A DNA stretch of 34,915 nucleotides from Lachnospiraceae bacterium (GTDB lineage Bacteria; Bacillota; Clostridia; Lachnospirales; Lachnospiraceae), in NCBI GenBank assembly GCA_024405155.1, contig JAKSPC010000021.1, positions 1 to 34,915 of the forward strand, written 5' to 3'. The position numbers were made by a program, and so were the translations under genes. Below the pieces are notes generated by a model, which saw only the letters and a program-made list of their open reading frames with translations, was not told the origin of the DNA and made no database searches. This document shows, piece by piece, positions 15,272 to 23,838 of this stretch; the first letter of the stretch is position 1, and each line of letters begins with the position of its first letter.

Positions 15272-16198
15272 TTACAGCTCTCTTTTCATGTAGTTGAGGA
15301 CTTTCTTTTTGTCTGCGGTCCATAAAGGCGAGATCAGCAGTTTTTTCGGCGGGTCGCCGGTAAGGCGGTGTACCGTCACCGTCTCCGGAAGGACCTCCAG
15401 CATCTGTTTTACGATATCTGTATATTCTTCCAGGGAGATCCGCGGCACCAGCGACGGATCTCCCTTCGTCAATTCCGCAAGTTTCGTGCCGGAAAGCACC
15501 TGCAGCACCTGGAGCTTCACACCGTCAATGAGACCGCCTGTCCGGGCCACTGTCTGTGAAGACATTTCTCCGGGGGCCGTACCCGATAATTCCGCCAGAT
15601 ATCTCGCCGTATCAAGGCAGTTTTCTTTGGTTTCCCCGGGCAGGCCCACGATAAGGTGCACCACAACTTCTATGCCTTTTTCCTTGAGGCGCCGCACCGC
15701 ATCTTCAAACACTTCGTTTTTATATCCCCGTTTAAGAAATTCCGCTGTTTTTTCGTTGGCGGTCTGCAGACCAAGCTCCACGGTAAGGGGCTTTACGGCA
15801 TTCACTTCGGAGAGCATTTCCACCATTTCTTCAGGCAGGCAGTCCGGGCGTGTGGCGATGGAAACTGCCAGGATCTCCGGATGGTTTGCGGCCTCCAGGA
15901 AGATATCGCGCAGCCGTTCCACCGGTCCGTAGGTATTGGTGAAGCTCTGGAAATAGGCCATGTAACCGGCGAAACTTCCGGAAAGCTTTCCTGCCACCAG
16001 TTTCTTCGCGTACTCGATCTGTCCGGAAACAGAAAGCGATGCGGGCGCGGCAAAATCGCCGGAGCCTTCCGCAGAACAAAAAATGCAGGGCGTTCCCCGG
16101 TCTCTGCCCGGACAGGAACACCCCGTCGTAAGCGCCAGGCGGTATACTTTCCCGCCGAAACGATCTTTCATCAGTTCATTGAAAGTTTTCTGTTTCAT
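15272..16198 (-). CDS. Radical SAM protein, TIGR01212/YhcC family
   Basis: This 308-residue protein resembles the TIGR01212 (YhcC) radical SAM family. Near the N-terminus is CSCPGRDRGTPCIFC, the family's cluster-binding region, with the last two cysteines as CxxC; the iron-sulfur cluster cleaves S-adenosylmethionine. Later motifs are typical of Elp3/YhcC proteins: SIATRPDCL, ELGLQTAN and a VHLIVGLPGET strand. The cellular substrate is not established, though a role in RNA or sulfur modification is often suggested. The ATG at 16198 has AGGGA 7 nt upstream and begins one base after the stop of the membrane-protein gene at 16200, so the two form an operon. The longer frame to 16300 overlaps that gene and is unlikely. 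Confidence 0.85.
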   Translation of the reverse strand: MKQKTFNELMKDRFGGKVYRLALTTGCSCPGRDRGTPCIFCSAEGSGDFAAPASLSVSGQIEYAKKLVAGKLSGSFAGYMAYFQSFTNTYGPVERLRDIFLEAANHPEILAVSIATRPDCLPEEMVEMLSEVNAVKPLTVELGLQTANEKTAEFLKRGYKNEVFEDAVRRLKEKGIEVVVHLIVGLPGETKENCLDTARYLAELSGTAPGEMSSQTVARTGGLIDGVKLQVLQVLSGTKLAELTKGDPSLVPRISLEEYTDIVKQMLEVLPETVTVHRLTGDPPKKLLISPLWTADKKKVLNYMKREL

Positions 16199-16199
16199 G

Positions 16200-16799
16200 C
16201 TACATTCCCTGTATGACTTCCAGGAAATGTTCGGCCGCTTTCCTTTTCTCCGCATTCTTTTCGGAAGCGTCGGCTTCCTCGCCCTTGGAAAGGACCACAA
16301 AGTAAAGCGCAGGCACCTCGAACTCTTTCACCCATCTGCCGATGGCCGTATCGCTGATATCCGTCACGCTGAGAGCTGCTTCTCCCTCCACAAGGTAATC
16401 GGCAATGGCTTTGTCCGCCAGCATTACGTCCAGATCGCCGGCAGAAAGATGTGCCGCCAGCTGTACCGGACCATAGGGACTTGCCTCGTCTGCGGGAGAG
16501 GTGATGCTGCAGCGTTCCGGAGCATAAAAGCCGGTGGAATCGGGGAAGGCTTCCGCGGCGATCTGATCAAAGGCTTCACCGCAGTACACGTCGGCCCGCT
16601 CCACCACGCCGTAGGAAAGCACGGGGTCAGACAGCGTATTCTTTAAGATCGCCGATACGAGAGAAGCGGTGAAGATCAGAATGAATGCTGCCGCAAGGAT
16701 AGGGACCTTGTAGTAGGTCCAGATGTAGTCAGCCTTCTGACCGACCGTCATGCCGGCCATCTTTTGTTTCATGTCTTTCAGAGAAAAATCTATCTTCAT
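16200..16799 (-). CDS. Single-pass membrane protein of unknown function
   Basis: This 199-residue protein starts at ATG 16799 (MKIDFSLKDM). It has a cytoplasmic head of about 30 residues (MAGMTVGQKADYIWTYYK), one membrane segment (about 31-53, VPILAAAFILIFTASLVSAIL) and an outside domain of about 145 residues with a DLDVMLADK stretch faintly like solute-binding proteins. No family is recognised. It forms an operon with the radical SAM gene (1-nt gap). On its strand TACAAT lies 7 nt before the ATG and there is no ribosome site, so the mRNA may be leaderless. The divergent gene at 16997 is 197 nt away; the interval has no other gene. Confidence 0.65.
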   Translation of the reverse strand: MKIDFSLKDMKQKMAGMTVGQKADYIWTYYKVPILAAAFILIFTASLVSAILKNTLSDPVLSYGVVERADVYCGEAFDQIAAEAFPDSTGFYAPERCSITSPADEASPYGPVQLAAHLSAGDLDVMLADKAIADYLVEGEAALSVTDISDTAIGRWVKEFEVPALYFVVLSKGEEADASEKNAEKRKAAEHFLEVIQGM

Positions 16800-16996
16800 A
16801 ATGTCTATTGTACTATAGAAAGGAAGATCGTGCATCAACATTTCCGCACGGGCAGGGATGAGAGTACCAACGAGCTTTTTTGCTTGCAAAATGGAGGACA
16901 TGCGGGTAAAGTGGAGGGGAGAACACGAAAGACACGGCCGGCGAAAATGGCCTGCCCGGATGCACGTCCGGAAAGATGTGAAAGAGTGAGGGTGAC

Positions 16997-18169
16997 ATGA
17001 CGAACAAAGAGTGGCGGTATCAGCTGTTTGCAAATAAAAAGACCGTAAGCGATTCTTCCCGCTTCACGGCATCGTCCGCTTCGGAATCCTGCGCGGATAC
17101 GGATCACGGCGTGATCTGGAGCACCTATCTGGCATCGGAACAGAACTATGGCGAGACCAGAGATTCGGTGATCCTTGCCCGCATTCCCGTGACACAGCCC
17201 GAAAAGACACAGACCATTGACGTGGTGAAAAAAGGCGTGGTCATCGACGGTATCACCTACATCGAATTTCTGGACTGCAATGCCTATCTGTGGCATTCCG
17301 AAGAATATAAGACCGTAAAGACCCATTTCGGCGAGACAGGCCCCGTGTATCACGCTTTCGTGAGAGTGATCTTCCTGGCCTGCCCGGAGGATTATTTTTA
17401 TACGGATTATGATACGGAGGCCGGTACCTTTACGCCCATCAGACGCCTTCAGATCCGCTTTGACGGCAAAACGCAGCCTCTTACCGGCACGGCTTATGTG
17501 GAATACATGAAGAGCCGCAATCTTTCCGGGCAGCACGGCAGCGGCGATGCGGGAGAGAGCGTGATCCTTACGGATAAGCTGCGCCTGCTTCCCGACGGAT
17601 ACCGCTATACTTTTGCCACCGCAAATGGCACCCAGCCGGTATTCTTAAGGGTGAAAGACCATGACGACACTTTCGAGGTCCTGGGGCACATCCCGGTGGA
17701 GGGAGAGTACGAGACCCAGTCCGCTTATCTTAACGGAAAGTTCTACGCCATCGTGCGCAGTGTTTCGGCAGAAGCGGAATACGGAGCGGCAAACTTCTGG
17801 ACGTCGGAAGATAACGGAAAGACCTGGAAACCGGGATGCCGCGTGGAATTTGCCGGCACCCGTCCCCAGTGTCTTCCCTACGACGGAAAGCTTCTGGTGG
17901 CCTATTCTGTATGCGGCGTGGAACCGAACCTGGTGCGCGACGGCCGGAACAACTGCCGGCTCGTCATGGGAGAAGGTCCGGATCTTTCCGAATATAAAGA
18001 AATATTCTTTGTCGCAGACCCCCGCGGCATGGTATACTATGATATCGTAGACTATAACAAAGATCTCTATGCCATCTGGAGCGACGCGTCTCTGCATCTT
18101 GACAAGAATCCCCAGGCAAAAGACGTGCTGTACATGGCGAAGATCGGAGACCTGCGTTTTATTCAATGA
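16997..18169 (+). CDS. Sialidase-superfamily beta-propeller protein
   Basis: This 390-residue protein has a clear Asp-box (SEDNGKTW) in the C-terminal half, the hallmark of sialidase/BNR propellers, and repeated strand patterns such as GKFYAIVRS, GKLLVAYSV and DLYAIWSD. This suggests a six-bladed propeller that binds or cleaves sugars. No signal peptide is present, so it would act inside the cell or be a binding protein. Only one clean Asp-box is visible, and I cannot identify the arginine triad of true sialidases. ATG 16997 has GAGGG 4 nt upstream. It is divergent from the membrane-protein operon and followed by mscL 62 nt later. Fold call is moderate; enzyme activity is unknown. Confidence 0.6.
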   Translation: MTNKEWRYQLFANKKTVSDSSRFTASSASESCADTDHGVIWSTYLASEQNYGETRDSVILARIPVTQPEKTQTIDVVKKGVVIDGITYIEFLDCNAYLWHSEEYKTVKTHFGETGPVYHAFVRVIFLACPEDYFYTDYDTEAGTFTPIRRLQIRFDGKTQPLTGTAYVEYMKSRNLSGQHGSGDAGESVILTDKLRLLPDGYRYTFATANGTQPVFLRVKDHDDTFEVLGHIPVEGEYETQSAYLNGKFYAIVRSVSAEAEYGAANFWTSEDNGKTWKPGCRVEFAGTRPQCLPYDGKLLVAYSVCGVEPNLVRDGRNNCRLVMGEGPDLSEYKEIFFVADPRGMVYYDIVDYNKDLYAIWSDASLHLDKNPQAKDVLYMAKIGDLRFIQ

Positions 18170-18231
18170 ATGACGGCCGGGAAAGACATGTCCGCCCCGG
18201 CATCAGATAAGCAAAAGAAAGGGATACCATT

Positions 18232-18549
18232 ATGAAAGGCTTTGCAAAGGAATTCAAGGAATTCATCGCCAAGGGCGACGTCATCTCCATGGCAGTCGGC
18301 ATCATCATCGGCGGCGCATTCCAGAACATCGTGAACAGCATCGTGAACGATCTCATCAATCCGCTTCTGGGACTCATCTGCGGCGGCATTGATTTCTCCA
18401 CCCTGAGCTTTGGCGTGGGAGAGGCACAGTTTGCCATCGGCAACGTGATCAATGCCGTGATCAAGTTCCTGCTCACCGCTCTTGTACTGTTCTTCATCAT
18501 GAAGGCATACAACAGGATGGCGGAAAAACCCGAAGAGGAAGCGAAGTAA
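18232..18549 (+). CDS. mscL: Large-conductance mechanosensitive channel MscL
   Basis: This 105-residue membrane channel opens under membrane tension to release solutes during osmotic downshock. The N-terminal amphipathic helix (MKGFAKEFKEFIAKGDVI), the pore helix GVAIIIG-like sequence (MAVGIIIGGAFQNIVNSIVNDLI), the short outside loop and the second membrane helix (KFLLTALVLFFIMKAYNR) are in the family order, followed by a charged tail. Length is slightly short because of the compact loop. AAAGGG precedes the start. The deacylase gene begins 4 nt downstream, so they are probably co-transcribed. Confidence 0.95.
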   Translation: MKGFAKEFKEFIAKGDVISMAVGIIIGGAFQNIVNSIVNDLINPLLGLICGGIDFSTLSFGVGEAQFAIGNVINAVIKFLLTALVLFFIMKAYNRMAEKPEEEAK

Positions 18550-18553
18550 TCTT

Positions 18554-19105
18554 ATGGAACTGAAAAACGGTAGGCCGGGCGACCTGTCCGGCCGCTTTTC
18601 GCGCGAAATAAAAGTTTATGATCTTCTGGATGACCTGGGCATTGAATACATGACCGTGGATCACCGGGACGCTCCCGCCGAGACCATGGAGGCCTGCAAG
18701 GCGGTGGATGAAGTGCTGGGCACCGCGATGTGCAAGAATCTTTTTTTGTGCAACCGGCAGCAGACCGTGTTTTATCTTCTGCTCATGCCGGCGGACAAAC
18801 CCTTCAAGACGAAGGAACTTTCCGCCCAGATAAACTCCGCCCGTCTTTCCTTTGCCGGTCCGGAACAGATGGAAAAGTATCTGGATATCCGTCCCGGCGC
18901 GGTGAGCCTGATGGGGCTTATGAACGACACGGAAAACCACGTGAATCTTCTGGTGGACGAAGATCTTCTTTCGGAGGAGTGGCTGGGATGCCACCCCTGC
19001 GTGAACACGTCCAGCCTGAAGCTTCGGACGAAAGACGCGTTCGGCCCCTTCCTTGAGGCCGTGCACCATACCATGACTCCCGTACATCTGGTGGGAGAGC
19101 CGTGA
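18554..19105 (+). CDS. Trans-acting prolyl-tRNA deacylase (YbaK/ProX family)
   Basis: This 183-residue YbaK/EbsC-domain protein is closest in look to the ProX/PrdX branch, which hydrolyses mischarged alanyl- (or cysteinyl-) tRNA-Pro. Visible hallmarks are YDLLDDLGIEYMTVDH, KNLFLCNRQQTVFYLLLMP (with the catalytic lysine region), KPFKTKELS, RLSFAGPEQMEKYL and PGAVSLMGLMND. It is 4 nt after mscL. The proS gene lies two genes downstream and encodes a ProRS with no room for an editing insertion, so this stand-alone protein probably supplies proofreading. Which amino acid it clears cannot be read from sequence. Confidence 0.88.
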   Translation: MELKNGRPGDLSGRFSREIKVYDLLDDLGIEYMTVDHRDAPAETMEACKAVDEVLGTAMCKNLFLCNRQQTVFYLLLMPADKPFKTKELSAQINSARLSFAGPEQMEKYLDIRPGAVSLMGLMNDTENHVNLLVDEDLLSEEWLGCHPCVNTSSLKLRTKDAFGPFLEAVHHTMTPVHLVGEP

Positions 19106-19133
19106 TCAAAAAGTTTGTAAAGAAGGCATCATT

Positions 19134-20411
19134 TTGAACAGCGAAAAAGAAAAAACAGCAAAAGCGCCGGCGAAAAGCCCGAAATTCCATTACGGATGGG
19201 TGGTATTTGCCGCCTGCGTCATCATGATCTTTGTGACTCTGGGCTTCTGCAGCTCCGTAAAGAGCCTGTTCCTGGCACCGGTCACCAGCGACACGGGACT
19301 TCCCAGAAGTCTGTTCTCCCTGGCGGACTGCACCCGGTATATCGTGGTGGCAGCTCTTAACATGGTCTTCGGTACCATGGTGATGAAACTGGGCGCCCGG
19401 CGCATGGTGGCCATCGGTTTTCTGTCCCTGGCCGTTTCCCAGTTTCTGTACTCCATCTCCAGTTCGGTGATCGTGTTCTGCCTGGGCGGCGCGTTCCTTG
19501 GCCTGGGCCTGGCGTTTACCACCACCACCATCATCGGTTACATCGTAGAAAAATGGTTCACCAATTCCAAGGGGACCATCATGGGATTCATCCTGGCGGC
19601 CAACGGCATCGGCGCTTCGGTAGCCAGCCAGGTGCTTTCCCCTATTATCGAATCTTCTGTGAGCGGCTGGCGGAACGCTTACCGCACCTCGGCCATCATC
19701 GTGCTCATCACCGGCGTGGTGGTAGTCCTTCTGCTTCGGGAAAAGCCCTCCGACATGGGCCTTGAGCCCCTGGGCAAGGACAGGGAGGCGAAGAAAAAGA
19801 AAGAAGCCGACTGGGACGGTCTCGAATTTGACGTTCTCAAAAAGAAGAGCTATTTCTACGTGACTCTGGCGGTGCTGTTCCTTTACGGGATCTTCGTGCA
19901 GTCCTATTCCTCCTGCTCCAGCGCGCACATGCGCGACGTGGGCGTGGATGCGGTCACCATCGCCAACGTGGTGAGCGTCAGCATGATCCTTCTGTTCCTT
20001 ACAAAGACTTTTTCCGGCTTCCTTTGCGATAAGCTGGGACTCAGGCGGGTAATGTTCCTCTGCGCGGTGTGCGCCACGGCGGCCATGGTGCTGCTGGCTT
20101 TCGTAAAGACGCCCGCAAACGCTTACACTTACTGCGTGTTCGGCGCGCTGGGACTTCCCCTGGAAACGGTGCTCATGCCGCTCCTTGCCCGGGAAATGTT
20201 CGGCAAAAAGCCCTATGCCCACGTCATGGGCATCCTGGTGGGCATGATCCAGCTGGGCAGCTGTATCGGCATGTTCTTCACCAACTACATCTTTGACGTG
20301 GTCGGCACGTACAAGGGAGTCCTTCTTGCCTATGCGGCCATCATGGTGGTGCTGATCATCGTTATGGACCGCATGATCGTGGCGGCAAGGAAGGACCGGA
20401 CGGTTGCCTGA
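19134..20411 (+). CDS. Major facilitator superfamily transporter (OxlT/monocarboxylate-like)
   Basis: This 425-residue membrane protein has 12 hydrophobic segments and a charged central loop (KDREAKKKKEADWDG). HYGWVVFAACVIMIF at the N-terminus and VEKWFTNSKGTIMGF are typical of OxlT/monocarboxylate-like MFS carriers for organic acids. The start is TTG 19134 with GAAGG 7 nt upstream; no ATG precedes the conserved N-terminus. It lies 28 nt after the deacylase gene. The substrate is not predictable. Confidence 0.85.
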   Translation: MNSEKEKTAKAPAKSPKFHYGWVVFAACVIMIFVTLGFCSSVKSLFLAPVTSDTGLPRSLFSLADCTRYIVVAALNMVFGTMVMKLGARRMVAIGFLSLAVSQFLYSISSSVIVFCLGGAFLGLGLAFTTTTIIGYIVEKWFTNSKGTIMGFILAANGIGASVASQVLSPIIESSVSGWRNAYRTSAIIVLITGVVVVLLLREKPSDMGLEPLGKDREAKKKKEADWDGLEFDVLKKKSYFYVTLAVLFLYGIFVQSYSSCSSAHMRDVGVDAVTIANVVSVSMILLFLTKTFSGFLCDKLGLRRVMFLCAVCATAAMVLLAFVKTPANAYTYCVFGALGLPLETVLMPLLAREMFGKKPYAHVMGILVGMIQLGSCIGMFFTNYIFDVVGTYKGVLLAYAAIMVVLIIVMDRMIVAARKDRTVA

Positions 20412-20448
20412 GGGCCGGAGAGGCTCTCTGCACGGGAAACTTCATCGC

Positions 20449-20477
20449 TTTACAGTGAGGGCAATTTCCTGTATAAT
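20449..20477 (+). promoter_or_regulatory. Promoter of proS
   Basis: TTTACA (20449-20454), a 17-nt spacer and a perfect TATAAT (20472-20477) precede proS. The leader of about 75 nt holds a short GC palindrome but no T-box-like stem I. Confidence 0.8.
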
Positions 20478-20560
20478 ACAACAAATACGCCCTGTGCCGA
20501 AAAGGCCGCCGGCGGCATAAAATAAACCTCGCTTTCAATGGCGGGAAGGAGGACCCATAA

Positions 20561-22006
20561 ATGGGAAAAGATGATAACAAAAAAATGGTGGAAGACATCA
20601 CATCCATGGATGTGGATTTCGCCCAGTGGTACACAGACATCGTAAAGAAAGCGGAACTGTGTGACTACTCTTCCATGAAAGGCTGCATCATCCTGGAGCC
20701 TGCGGGATTCGCGATCTGGGAAATGATCCAGCAGAAACTGGACAAGATGTTCAAGGACACCGGCGTGGTGAACTGCGCCATGCCCCTGTTTATCCCCGAG
20801 GGACTTCTCCAGAAGGAGAAGGACCACGTGGAGGGATTTGCTCCCGAAGTCGCCTGGGTCACCCAGGGCGGTCTGGAGCCTCTGCAGGAGAAGTGCTGCG
20901 TACGCCCCACTTCCGAAACGCTTTTCTGCGATTACTATCAGAAAAAGATCCATTCCTACCGTGATCTTCCCAAGCTGCAGAACCAGTGGTGCTCTGTGGT
21001 GAGATGGGAGAAGACCACCCGTCCCTTCTTAAGATCCCGTGAGTTCTGGTGGCAGGAGGGCCATACGGCTCATGCCACGGCTGAAGAGGCACAGGCAAGA
21101 ACGGAGCAGATGCTGAATATTTACGCGGACTTCTGCGAAAAGGACCTTGCCATCCCGGCAGTAAAGGGCCAGAAGACCGATAAGGAAAAATTCGCCGGCG
21201 CTATTGCTACCTATACCATCGAGGCACTCATGCACGACGGCCAGGCACTGCAGTCCGGCACCAGCCATAACTTCGGCGACGGATTCGCGAGAGCATTCAA
21301 TATCCAGTACACCGACAAGGACAACCAGCTCCGGTACGTGCACCAGACTTCCTGGGGCATGTCCACCCGTATCATCGGCGCCATCATCATGGTCCACGGT
21401 GACAATGAGGGACTGAAGCTTCCGCCCCACGTGGCACCCACCCAGGTGGTGATCTGCCCCATCATGCAGCAGAAACCCGGCGTGATGGAAAAGGCACAGG
21501 AACTGTGCGCAAAGCTTTCCGCTGCCGGCATCCGCGTGAAGGTGGACGACCGTGACAAGACCCCCGGCTTCAAGTTTGCCGATTCCGAGATGCGCGGAAC
21601 TCCCGTCCGTCTGGAGATCGGACCCAGAGACATTGAAAACGGCGAGGCAGTCCTGGTAAGAAGAGATACCCACGAAAAAGTGGTCGTAAAGCTTGATGAG
21701 CTGGAGCAGAAGACCGCAGAGCTTCTGGAGGACATCCAGAACGCCATGTTTGAAAAGGCAAAAGCTCATCTGGAGAGCCACACATTCTCTGCCGTCACCA
21801 TCGACGAGATGGAAAAGATCCTGGACGAGAATACCGGCTTTGTAAAAGCCATGTGGTGCGGATGCCGCGAGTGTGAGGACGCCATCAAGGAAAAGACCGG
21901 CGCCACCAGCCGCTGCATGCCTTTCAACCAGGAACATATCGCGGACACCTGCATCAACTGCGGAAAGCCCGCGCAGAAGATGGTATACTGGGGCAGGGCA
22001 TACTAA
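20561..22006 (+). CDS. proS: Prolyl-tRNA synthetase, type 3 (archaeal/eukaryal-like)
   Basis: This 481-residue class II synthetase attaches proline to tRNA-Pro. Motif 2 region ([24 protein letters not shown]), motif 3 region, the anticodon-binding domain ([10 protein letters not shown] to LVRRDT) and a C-terminal zinc-like domain with CGC-REC and CINCG cysteines are all seen, and the chain ends in Tyr (WGRAY), as in type-3 ProRS. Bacterial-type ProRS is longer and has an editing insertion, which is absent here. ATG 20561 has AAGGAGGA upstream. The VanZ-like gene starts right after the stop. Editing is probably done by the YbaK-type protein at 18554. Confidence 0.96.
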   Translation: MGKDDNKKMVEDITSMDVDFAQWYTDIVKKAELCDYSSMKGCIILEPAGFAIWEMIQQKLDKMFKDTGVVNCAMPLFIPEGLLQKEKDHVEGFAPEVAWVTQGGLEPLQEKCCVRPTSETLFCDYYQKKIHSYRDLPKLQNQWCSVVRWEKTTRPFLRSREFWWQEGHTAHATAEEAQARTEQMLNIYADFCEKDLAIPAVKGQKTDKEKFAGAIATYTIEALMHDGQALQSGTSHNFGDGFARAFNIQYTDKDNQLRYVHQTSWGMSTRIIGAIIMVHGDNEGLKLPPHVAPTQVVICPIMQQKPGVMEKAQELCAKLSAAGIRVKVDDRDKTPGFKFADSEMRGTPVRLEIGPRDIENGEAVLVRRDTHEKVVVKLDELEQKTAELLEDIQNAMFEKAKAHLESHTFSAVTIDEMEKILDENTGFVKAMWCGCRECEDAIKEKTGATSRCMPFNQEHIADTCINCGKPAQKMVYWGRAY

Positions 22007-22429
22007 GTGAAAACGAAGACCGCAAAGATCGTCAACCTGATCGTGATCGCCCTGATCATGGCCTTCATCTGGAGCAGGTCTGTAAAGGACATCGAAGCTT
22101 CCGCCCGGGAAAGCGGAGAATTCATGGAGACCGTGGTGATCCCGGTGGAAAAAGCCGTACTGGGCCGGGAGGTGGTCAGCGAGGACTTTATCCGGAAATG
22201 TGCCCACGTGTTTGAATTCGCATTGCTTGGAATCGCCCTGGCGATCTACACGAAAAAACTGTGGGTCACACTGGGCATCGGCATGGTCACCGCCGTCATC
22301 GACGAGACCATCCAGTACTATGTGGGCCGGGGCTCCATGGTCACCGATGTCTGGATCGACACCGCCGGCTGTTTGCTTGGATGTATGATCGTGATGAGTA
22401 TACTGAAGTTTTCATCAAAGAATAAATAG
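22007..22429 (+). CDS. VanZ-family membrane protein
   Basis: This 140-residue protein has about four membrane segments. It matches the VanZ-like family (PF04892): IWSRSVKDI near the first helix, FIRKCAHVFEFALLGI and the DETIQYYVGRGSMVTDVWID signature. VanZ gives low-level teicoplanin resistance in enterococci; most homologs have no known role. The start is GTG 22007, directly after the proS stop with no gap, and the ribosome site (GGGGCAGGG) lies within proS, so translation is coupled. Its stop codon touches the R2 element. Confidence 0.88.
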   Translation: MKTKTAKIVNLIVIALIMAFIWSRSVKDIEASARESGEFMETVVIPVEKAVLGREVVSEDFIRKCAHVFEFALLGIALAIYTKKLWVTLGIGMVTAVIDETIQYYVGRGSMVTDVWIDTAGCLLGCMIVMSILKFSSKNK

Positions 22430-22518
22430 CGCGGGTGGATTGCGAGGTGTGCGTGCTTCGAGGCCCCTGAGCTTGCTCGGGGCTCTCGAACACCACACCC
22501 GCATGGTACCGCCCGCGC
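22429..22518 (+). repeat. Structured element R2, copy 2 (before tyrS)
   Basis: This 90-nt copy has the same closing stem (GCGCGGGTGG with CCGCCCGCGC) and base words TGGATTGCGA and GCATGGTA as 13793-13888. Inner stems are GTGTG-GTG/CACCACAC, TTCGAG/CTCGAA and apical GCCCCtGAGC-tt-GCTCGGGGC: different bases, same shape. It begins at the VanZ stop and ends 20 nt before the tyrS start codon. Confidence 0.75.
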
Positions 22519-22538
22519 AAACAGTGCAAGGAGAAAAA

Positions 22539-23765
22539 ATGGGAGTATATGAAGAACTGGTGGAGCGCGGCCTCATCGCGCAGGTCACCAACGAAGAAGA
22601 AATCAGAAAAATGGTAAACGAAGGCAAAGCCGTTTTCTACATCGGCTTTGACCCCACCGCGGACAGCCTCCACGTAGGTCACTTCATGGCACTCTGCCTT
22701 ATGAAGAGACTGCAGATGGCCGGCAACAAGCCCATCGCCCTCATCGGCGGCGGCACCGGCATGATCGGCGATCCCTCAGGCCGTCAGGACCTCAGGAAAA
22801 TGATGACCGTGGAGACCATCCAGCACAACTGCGAATGCTTTAGAAAGCAGATGGAGCGTTTCATCCACTTCGGCGACGGCAAGGACGACGCCATCATGGT
22901 AAACAACGCGGACTGGCTCTGCAAGCTCAACTACATCGAATTCCTGCGTGACATCGGTCCCTGCTTTTCCATCAACGACATGTTGCGCGCAAGATGTTAT
23001 GTAAACCGTATGGAGACAGGACTCACCTTCCTGGAGTTCAACTACATGCCCATGCAGGCATACGACTTCTACCGCCTGTTCCAGGATTACGGCTGCAACA
23101 TGCAGTTCGGCGGCGACGACCAGTGGTCCAACATGCTGGCCGGTACCGAGCTGATCCGTAAGAAGCTGGGCAAGGACAGCCACGCCATGACCATCACGCT
23201 GCTCCTCAACTCTGAAGGCAAGAAGATGGGAAAGACCGCCAACGGCGCTGTATGGCTGGATGCCGAAAAGACCACGCCCTACGAGTTCTACCAGTATTGG
23301 AGAAACATCGGCGACGCGGATGTTCTTAAGTGCATCAAGATGCTCACCTTCCTTCCCATGGAACAGATCCGCGAGATGCAGAACTGGGAAGGTGCCCAGT
23401 TAAACAAGGCCAAGGAGATCCTTGCCTTTGAGCTTACCAAGCTGGTGCACGGCGAAGAGGAAGCAGCCAAGGCAGACGCTGCGGCAAAGGCACTGTTCGG
23501 CGGCAGCGGCGATTCCGCAGACATGCCCTCCTACGAGGTGAAGGCGGAAGATTACGCGGACGGCAAGGTAGACCTTCTTACCATTCTGGTGAATTCCGGT
23601 CTGTGCTCTTCCAGAGGCGATGCCAGAAGGAATGTGGAGCAGGGCGGCGTCACCGTGGCGGACGAAAAGGTCACCGACTCCAAAAAAGCTTATGCGAAGG
23701 AAGAACTGGCCGACGGCGTAGTGGTGAAGAGAGGCAAGAAGAATTTCGTTAAAGTGATCGGCTGA
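22539..23765 (+). CDS. tyrS: Tyrosyl-tRNA synthetase
   Basis: This 408-residue class I synthetase attaches tyrosine to tRNA-Tyr. The HIGH motif is HVGH (45-48), the KMSKS motif is KMGKT (229-233), and a C-terminal S4-like RNA-binding domain (LVNSGLCSSRGDARRNVEQGGV) is present. ATG 22539 has AAGGAG upstream. The frame extends to 22440, but that part lies in the R2 palindrome. KMGKT in place of KMSKS occurs in some bacterial TyrRS and does not imply inactivity. Confidence 0.97.
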   Translation: MGVYEELVERGLIAQVTNEEEIRKMVNEGKAVFYIGFDPTADSLHVGHFMALCLMKRLQMAGNKPIALIGGGTGMIGDPSGRQDLRKMMTVETIQHNCECFRKQMERFIHFGDGKDDAIMVNNADWLCKLNYIEFLRDIGPCFSINDMLRARCYVNRMETGLTFLEFNYMPMQAYDFYRLFQDYGCNMQFGGDDQWSNMLAGTELIRKKLGKDSHAMTITLLLNSEGKKMGKTANGAVWLDAEKTTPYEFYQYWRNIGDADVLKCIKMLTFLPMEQIREMQNWEGAQLNKAKEILAFELTKLVHGEEEAAKADAAAKALFGGSGDSADMPSYEVKAEDYADGKVDLLTILVNSGLCSSRGDARRNVEQGGVTVADEKVTDSKKAYAKEELADGVVVKRGKKNFVKVIG

Positions 23766-23770
23766 CATCC

Positions 23771-23830
23771 TTTTGTAAGGATTTTGTAAGCGGGGAGGGA
23801 GTAGTCATTTTCTCCCCGCTGTGGTACTAT
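23771..23830 (+). promoter_or_regulatory. Direct repeats, hairpin and weak promoter before a secreted-protein gene
   Basis: TTTTGTAAG occurs at 23771-23779 and 23782-23790, an 11-nt period as in OmpR/PhoB-family sites. A 9-bp hairpin (agcggggag 23789-23797, ctccccgct 23812-23820) follows. A weak -10 TACTAT at 23825-23830 lies 8 nt before the next ATG. No T tract follows the hairpin. Confidence 0.35.
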
Positions 23831-23838
23831 CACACCGT

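Noticed and set aside
22429-22518. T-box riboswitch before tyrS
   Set aside because: It contains TGGTACCGC, reminiscent of the T-box core, but has no stem I or specifier loop, is only 90 nt, and the same element precedes a MATE gene.
23789-23820. Terminator after tyrS
   Set aside because: Good 9-bp stem but no T tract on either strand.
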